A stretch of DNA of 64,000 nucleotides from Brevibacillus humidisoli (GTDB lineage: Bacteria > Bacillota > Bacilli > Brevibacillales > Brevibacillaceae), in the NCBI RefSeq assembly GCF_020923435.1, contig NZ_CP087263.1, positions 4,560,001-4,624,000 of the forward strand, read 5' to 3'. The position numbers and the translations under genes are program-made. Every line of letters begins with the position of its first letter. Positions within the stretch are counted from its first letter, which is position 1. The notes under the pieces are model-generated. The model saw only the letters and a program-made list of their open reading frames with translations. It did not search any database and had not been told where the DNA came from. Positions 60,068-64,000 of the stretch are shown here, in pieces.

Positions 60068-60694
60068 ATGGAGCATCTTTGGTTGTACGTGGTCATGTCG
60101 ATCGTGCTGATTTTGACACCAGGTGTCGATACGGCGTTGGTGACCAGGAGTACGATCGCCTATGGAAAAAAGGGAGGAGCCGCTACCGCGCTGGGAATAA
60201 CGACCGGCGTGATCGTGCATACGCTTTTTGCGGCTTTCGGATTGTCAGCGATACTGGCCCAGTCAGCGTTTCTCTATGAGGTGGTGAAGTATATTGGTGC
60301 CGCCTATTTGATCTATCTGGGGATCTCTTCTCTCTGGTTTGCCAGGAAGAAACAGACGTCGTCGACAGGTGCAGAACAGCAGGAGCGAACCTATCACGGC
60401 TCCTCCTGTTTCAACCAAGGGCTTTTGACCAATGTGCTCAATCCCAAAGTGGCCCTGTTTTTCCTCACCTTCCTGCCGCAGTTTGTGCAGCCAGGAGGCA
60501 ATACCCTGCTCCAATTTACGCTGTTAGGGGTTACCTATGCCGTCCTAGCGATCATCTGGCTGTTTGTCTACATCTATCTGATCGATTTGATCCGCGGCTG
60601 GCTTCAGCGGCCCTCCACCCAGCGGGCCCTCGAAGGGATTACCGGGGTGGCGCTGCTTCTGTTTGGATTAAAACTGGCTTTTGATAGGCGATGA
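60068..60694 (+). CDS. LysE/RhtB-family amino-acid exporter
   Basis: 208-aa inner-membrane exporter with six helices. The N-terminus MEHLWLYVVMSIVLILTPGVDTALVTRSTIAYGKKGGAATALGITTGVIVHTLFAAFGLSAIL carries the family TPGVDT and G-x-x-x-G-x-x-x-G signatures. A central NQGLLTNVLNPKVALFFLTFLPQFV is the second conserved motif. The substrate may be an amino acid or a derivative. AGGAGGGATG precedes the start; it follows the LtaS-like gene by 54 bases and ends at a terminator. Confidence 0.93.
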   Translation: MEHLWLYVVMSIVLILTPGVDTALVTRSTIAYGKKGGAATALGITTGVIVHTLFAAFGLSAILAQSAFLYEVVKYIGAAYLIYLGISSLWFARKKQTSSTGAEQQERTYHGSSCFNQGLLTNVLNPKVALFFLTFLPQFVQPGGNTLLQFTLLGVTYAVLAIIWLFVYIYLIDLIRGWLQRPSTQRALEGITGVALLLFGLKLAFDRR

Positions 60695-60701
60695 TGCTCA
60701 G

Positions 60702-60737
60702 GCACCCCTGATGGTTACGGTCAGGGGTGTTTCTTTT
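60702..60737 (+). terminator. Terminator after the LysE-family gene
   Basis: CACCCCTGA and TCAGGGGTG pair around a TGGTTACGG loop and are followed by TTTCTTTT. Confidence 0.85.
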
Positions 60738-60774
60738 ATCCGGATCAGGCATCCTCATCCTCGCAAAAGATATA

Positions 60775-60789
60775 TGACAATCATTGTCG
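60775..60789. promoter_or_regulatory. Candidate operator of the WYL regulator
   Basis: TGACAATCATTGTCG is a near-perfect TGACA-N5-TGTCa dyad 62 bases before the regulator start. Such dyads are common for YafY/WYL-type autoregulators. Confidence 0.45.
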
Positions 60790-60850
60790 TATTCATCTGT
60801 TACAATATGTGCAGGTGAAGAACCCGTTGATCGAAGAGGGGGAACAACAC

Positions 60851-61804
60851 GTGCGTGGAGACCGACTGCTTTCTATTTTATTGCTGCTGCAAGCACATGG
60901 CAGCATGACAACGCGTCAATTGGCTGAGGCCTTGGAGGTATCGCAACGAACCATCCTGCGTGACATGGACGGGCTCAGTGCGGCCGGTGTACCCGTTTTC
61001 GCCAGGCGCGGCTCCCAAGGAGGCTGGCAGTTGTCCGAAGGCTATCGGACCAATCTGACCGGGCTGAAAAAGGAAGAGCTTCTCTCCCTGCTGTTGGCCG
61101 ACTCAACCCGTATCCTGGACGATTTGGGCATGAGCAAATCGTTTGAGACTGCTTCTCTGAAGCTGTTGGCGTCCCTCCCTCCTTGGTTTCGCAGGGATGC
61201 GGAGTACGCACGCCAACGGATTCATATCGATGGGGCGGGATGGTACCAATCGCCAGAGTCTTTCCCGCATCTCCCGACGATTCAGGAAGCCGTATGGGAA
61301 GAACGGATGCTGTGGATGCAGTATCAAAAAGGGGATCAGGTGCTGGAGCGTACAGTCGCCCCACTCGGATTGGTGGCCAAAGGAAGTACGTGGTATTTGG
61401 TCGCGGAGCGGGATGGCGGTTATCGCTCGTATCGTGTCTCTCGCGTCCAGCAAGCTCGTCTGTTGGAAGAACCGGTGATTCGCCCAGAATCGTTTGATCT
61501 GGCTGCCTACTGGGAGCAATCGGTGTCGGACTTTAAAGCCAACCTCCCTCAGTATCATGTCCTCTTGAACACAAACGCTGGCACACTGCGGCGAATCTGC
61601 CGTGAACGTTATTCGCAGCTGGGGGGAACAAAAACAACGGACGACGACCGGGTGATCGCGACCGTAGATTTTGAAACGATGGATTGGGCCTGCGAGATGC
61701 TGCTTCGTTTTGGCTCGCGGGTGGAGGTACTGGAGCCACAGGAACTTCGCCTGCAAATCGCAGAGCAGGCACGGGCGATCATGAGGCTGTATGAATCGGG
61801 TTGA
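60851..61804 (+). CDS. YafY-type transcriptional regulator (HTH_11 + WYL)
   Basis: 317 aa from GTG 60851 behind GAGGGGGAAC. Residues 1-55 form an HTH_11 winged helix (RGDRLLSILLLLQAHGSMTTRQLAEALEVSQRTILRDMDGLSAAGVPVFARRGSQGGW). The WYL domain at ~130-220 reads WMQYQKGDQVLERTVAPLGLVAKGSTWYLVAERDGGYRSYRVSRV, with the W-Y-L triad in STWYLVAE. A C-terminal WCX-like extension ends ELRLQIAEQARAIMRLYE. WYL domains sense nucleic acids or small ligands; the target genes are unknown. Monocistronic. Confidence 0.92.
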   Translation: MRGDRLLSILLLLQAHGSMTTRQLAEALEVSQRTILRDMDGLSAAGVPVFARRGSQGGWQLSEGYRTNLTGLKKEELLSLLLADSTRILDDLGMSKSFETASLKLLASLPPWFRRDAEYARQRIHIDGAGWYQSPESFPHLPTIQEAVWEERMLWMQYQKGDQVLERTVAPLGLVAKGSTWYLVAERDGGYRSYRVSRVQQARLLEEPVIRPESFDLAAYWEQSVSDFKANLPQYHVLLNTNAGTLRRICRERYSQLGGTKTTDDDRVIATVDFETMDWACEMLLRFGSRVEVLEPQELRLQIAEQARAIMRLYESG

Positions 61805-61899
61805 GTCAGGTGGAGCTCTCCCGCCATAAAAAAAAGCAGCGATTCCGTCTCTAAGATCGTCAACACGAGTAGGAGTGATCAGAGATGGGGGGATAATCG

Positions 61900-62520
61900 A
61901 TGCGGGTTGGCAAATGGCTGATTGCTGCCGTCGTATTAGCAGGTATCGCTTTAGGTTGGCTGTTCGCAGCCGACACGATGTCCGCCCGATACCAGGCGAT
62001 CCGTTTTTTGGATCATCTGACAAGCGGGCAGTTTGAACGAGCGTTTGATTATGTCTATTACTATAACCGTGCTTACGATGAAGAGGTGACGATTTCCGAG
62101 GAAGAGGCGAGGAAAATCTGGGTTGACCGGGTAAAACGTCTCAAGGAGCAGGGGACGTATGTGAAGGCTTACCAGGACCTTCGTGTCTGGCAGGATGATG
62201 GATGGGTCAATGGGAGGGCTGTATTGAGCGTTGTGGAGAATGGCGGGGAGCAGAGATACGAGGTGTATGTGGCTTTTAACAAAGAACAGGGTCAGTGGAA
62301 GGTAAGCAATCTGCAGCCGCTGTTGCCGGAGCCGGATGATAGGAACCAGTGGCAATCGGCACTGAAGGGATATGTAGGTGATCCTCCAGTGATATCTGCT
62401 CCGTTTGCCAAAGTGCCCGTGATGGAACTTCAGACGGCTCGTCCGCCCGACGATTGGCAGAAGGTGAAGAGTGTCCCATTTGGTGCAGCAGATGGTCAGC
62501 CGGCGGTGCTCCTGCCATGA
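61900..62520 (+). CDS. Exported or membrane-anchored protein of unknown function, N-terminal part
   Basis: 206 aa. One N-terminal membrane helix or uncleaved signal (MRVGKWLIAAVVLAGIALGWLF), then an NTF2-like domain of about 130 residues (ADTMSARYQAIRFLDHLTSGQFERAFDYVYYYNRAYDEEVTISEEEARKIWVDRVKRL ... VNGRAVLSVVENGGEQRYEVYVAFNKEQGQWKVSNL). The last residues (VPFGAADGQPAVLLP) look like the beginning of an FG-GAP/VCBS-like domain that continues in the next frame at 62517. The stop may therefore be a frameshift within one gene of about 300 residues. The region upstream contains a poly-A stretch and no clear promoter. Confidence 0.7.
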   Translation: MRVGKWLIAAVVLAGIALGWLFAADTMSARYQAIRFLDHLTSGQFERAFDYVYYYNRAYDEEVTISEEEARKIWVDRVKRLKEQGTYVKAYQDLRVWQDDGWVNGRAVLSVVENGGEQRYEVYVAFNKEQGQWKVSNLQPLLPEPDDRNQWQSALKGYVGDPPVISAPFAKVPVMELQTARPPDDWQKVKSVPFGAADGQPAVLLP

Positions 62521-62813
62521 TTGATCTGGACCGCGAAGGCAGCGAAGATTTGGTCGCTGTATTTTCGGGGGCTCATCTTCACCGGGAGAACGTGTTTCTC
62601 TATCGCTGGCATGCTGGACAACTGGAGTGCGTCAGCCTGGCCGCAGCGGGGGATGGCGATTATGCCGTGCTGCGTCAGGATTCCGACGGTTGGCTAATCG
62701 AGATAGGGGAACTGTCGCCGGGGGAGTCGGGTGGCGGACGTCTGTATCGCTATGACAGAGGAACGCTGCTTGATGCTGACTCCACCTGGTCCCGCCCCGA
62801 ACCGTCAACGTAA
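62517..62813 (+). CDS. Possible continuation or coupled second gene (98 aa)
   Basis: ATG 62517 overlaps the previous stop (ATGA). The product MIDLDREGSEDLVAVFSGAHLHRENVFLYRWHAGQLECVSLAAAGDGDYAVLRQDSDGWLIEIG starts with a calcium-loop-like DLDREGSED, the usual core of an FG-GAP repeat. The strand expected before it (QPAVL) is encoded at the end of the upstream frame. It has no ribosome site of its own beyond coupling. Either a frameshifted single gene or two coupled genes. Confidence 0.5.
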   Translation: MIDLDREGSEDLVAVFSGAHLHRENVFLYRWHAGQLECVSLAAAGDGDYAVLRQDSDGWLIEIGELSPGESGGGRLYRYDRGTLLDADSTWSRPEPST

Positions 62814-62850
62814 TGCTGGAAGACCCTCTGCTCTTGGAATAACAACGGGT

Positions 62851-63372
62851 TTACATCGTATTCCGTCTGGAGAGGTTGATCATCTCCAAAACGTTGAGCG
62901 GCTTATTGCTCTGTTCATGAAACAGTTGGCCCTGCTGCACATGGTCGATATACAAAACACCGTTCAGATGATCGATCTCATGCTGCATGCAGACGGCCAG
63001 GTCGTCCTCACCCTCGTAAAAGACTTCGTCACCCGAGCGGGTTAACGTCTTTACCTTTACATAGCGGGCACGCTTCACGTAGCCGTACACGCCTGGAATC
63101 GACAGGCAGGCCTCGGGCCCCGTCTGTTCACCTGCCGTTTTTACAATCTCCGGGTTGATCAATTCAATCAATCCCTCACCACAGTCCATCACCACGATCC
63201 GTTTGGCGATGCCAACTTGCGGGGCAGCTAGTCCTGCACGGTTGGGTGTGGCATATAGCGTTTCGCCCATGTCGTCAAGCAGTTTTAGCACATTGGGCGT
63301 TATCTTGGGGACGGGCTTGCACACGGCCCGCAAAACAGGATCTCCAATCTTTCGAATTGAGCGTTCAGCCAT
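62851..63372 (-). CDS. def: Peptide deformylase
   Basis: Removes the formyl group from nascent proteins; Fe/Zn metalloenzyme. 173 aa. Motif 1 GLAAPQVG near 47; motif 2 EACLSIPG near 86 with the Cys metal ligand (most deformylases have EGCLS, so Gly is Ala here); motif 3 QHEIDHLNG near 129 with both His ligands and the catalytic Glu. It lies alone, not next to fmt, so it may be a second copy in the genome. Confidence 0.94.
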   Translation of the reverse strand: MAERSIRKIGDPVLRAVCKPVPKITPNVLKLLDDMGETLYATPNRAGLAAPQVGIAKRIVVMDCGEGLIELINPEIVKTAGEQTGPEACLSIPGVYGYVKRARYVKVKTLTRSGDEVFYEGEDDLAVCMQHEIDHLNGVLYIDHVQQGQLFHEQSNKPLNVLEMINLSRRNTM

Positions 63373-63413
63373 TGTGGATTCACCTTTCCTTCTTTATTTG
63401 CAGTAACGCTTCC

Positions 63414-64000
63414 TCAAGCAAATCGACCCAATGGGTCACCGGCGGCAGCAGACCAGATCTGATAGATGGCAAGTGGCGGCGGCTCATCTGAATGGGCCAG
63501 TTTGCGCCATATCCCTTGTGTGAGGTAGGGACGGGCAAGGTCTTCGGGAAGATAGGTTTTGCCCAATCCGCGATGTACCAACTCGATCAGCAGAGCGTAC
63601 TGATCGACAACCACTTTTTTATCAAAAGTCTCTGCTGCCTGCTCGAACCAGCTGTCGAACTCGTATCCCCAGCTGTTGTAGAGAAAAGGGGCATCGTCCG
63701 GCAGGGAGACATGCTGCACCAAGACCAACTTTTTACGATCCAATATGACATATTCGATTCCCTGCTCTTCTGGTTCCACGTAGACAAACCCCAGGTCAAC
63801 CAACCCTTTTTTCACCCAGTCCAGAACATCAATGGAATGACCCGTCTTGCATTCTACGCTTGTCGATTCTGCTGTCAGCAAGGGCTGGAGGCAGTCCACT
63901 ACCATCGGCCAGACCGAATGGGTGGCGCCAAACGTATAACGAGTGTGTCGGTTGGCTGCGGCGGCGATTTCCCTGCTCTTGTCCCATAACCGCTCACTCT
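63414..64000 (-). CDS. LysR-family regulator, C-terminal part (5' end beyond window)
   Basis: The frame is open to the window edge. The visible ~195 residues form the type 2 periplasmic-binding-like effector domain: SREIAAAANRHTRYTFGATHSVWPMVVDCLQPLLTAESTSVECKTGHSIDVLDWVKKGLVDLGFVYVEPE..EYVILDRKKLVLVQHVSLP, with YALLIELVHRGLGKTYLPEDLARPYL near the end. The HTH domain is outside the window. The target cannot be deduced. Confidence 0.85.
   Translation of the reverse strand, partial: SERLWDKSREIAAAANRHTRYTFGATHSVWPMVVDCLQPLLTAESTSVECKTGHSIDVLDWVKKGLVDLGFVYVEPEEQGIEYVILDRKKLVLVQHVSLPDDAPFLYNSWGYEFDSWFEQAAETFDKKVVVDQYALLIELVHRGLGKTYLPEDLARPYLTQGIWRKLAHSDEPPPLAIYQIWSAAAGDPLGRFA

Noticed and set aside
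59204-60220. Minus-strand ORF of 338 codons opposite the LTA-synthase-like gene
   Set aside because: Shadow frame, His/Gln-rich reverse-complement composition, no ribosome site.

Overview
The window reads as a chromosomal segment of an endospore-forming Bacillales, most likely the Paenibacillaceae/Brevibacillus side. Reasons: sigW-rsiW-cdaA-cdaR-glmM-glmS in Firmicute order, a glmS ribozyme, a Spo0E-type phosphatase gene, a menaquinol oxidase operon, CcpA-, Fur- and SigW-type control sites, and coding DNA that I estimate by eye at about 52-55% GC. The genus is an inference; no 16S gene is in the window.

Layout. 1-3632: 3' two thirds of a 23S rRNA gene carrying three related hairpin insertions, followed directly (no 5S) by eleven tRNA genes and a terminator. 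3736-10297: a small unknown ORF, arginase, Spo0E-like protein, then the envelope-stress and cell-wall block sigW-rsiW and cdaA-cdaR-glmM (c-di-AMP synthesis and glucosamine-1-P formation). 10396-12502: an AraC regulator and a Fur-box-preceded siderophore-binding lipoprotein, lying between glmM and glmS. 12512-14772: glmS with its ribozyme leader. 14829-16023: the glmS terminator, split by a defective IS3-family element that landed in its loop. 16201-19808: a VOC protein, a decayed MFS exporter and MerR regulator pair with intact divergent MerR-type promoters, and a small membrane protein. 19873-25166: an AAA ATPase, a galK-galE-M24-like operon lacking galT, and a LigD-type polymerase. 25214-31141: an RpiR regulator, class III aminotransferase and TAXI-type TRAP transporter, sharing a palindrome-rich control region. 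31633-34684: Fur-controlled heme monooxygenase, aspartokinase, nitroreductase. 34877-39298: small membrane protein and qoxABCD. 39653-46539: DinB protein, then a run of broken genes (catalase, SulP transporter, XRE/TPR regulator, IS110 remnant) and an intact UspA gene paired with a small membrane protein. 46825-50526: LURP-one-like protein, two exported proteins in AT-rich DNA, and an O-methyltransferase. 51029-57804: a three-gene coiled-coil / McrB-like AAA+ / DUF2357-PDDEXK nuclease module, followed by an orphan DUF4157 protein. 58088-64000: LTA-synthase-like enzyme, LysE exporter, WYL regulator, an exported protein split in two, peptide deformylase, and the 3' part of a LysR regulator.

The main candidates for something new are (1) the coiled-coil/McrB-like/DUF2357-nuclease operon with the DUF4157 protein behind it, probably a McrBC-related defence module; (2) a cytoplasmic HTH-TPR receptor-like regulator whose 3' end is overlapped by a 43-codon peptide ORF ending at the shared terminator, an arrangement like Rap-Phr or NprR-NprX signalling, although the receptor is frameshifted here; (3) one hairpin family inserted at three places in 23S rRNA with compensatory base changes; (4) an IS3-family insertion exactly in a terminator loop; and (5) a gal operon in which galT is replaced by an M24-fold protein that has lost most metal ligands. 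Several genes between 40 and 45 kb carry single-base homopolymer or deletion lesions; sequencing error has to be excluded before biology is read into them.
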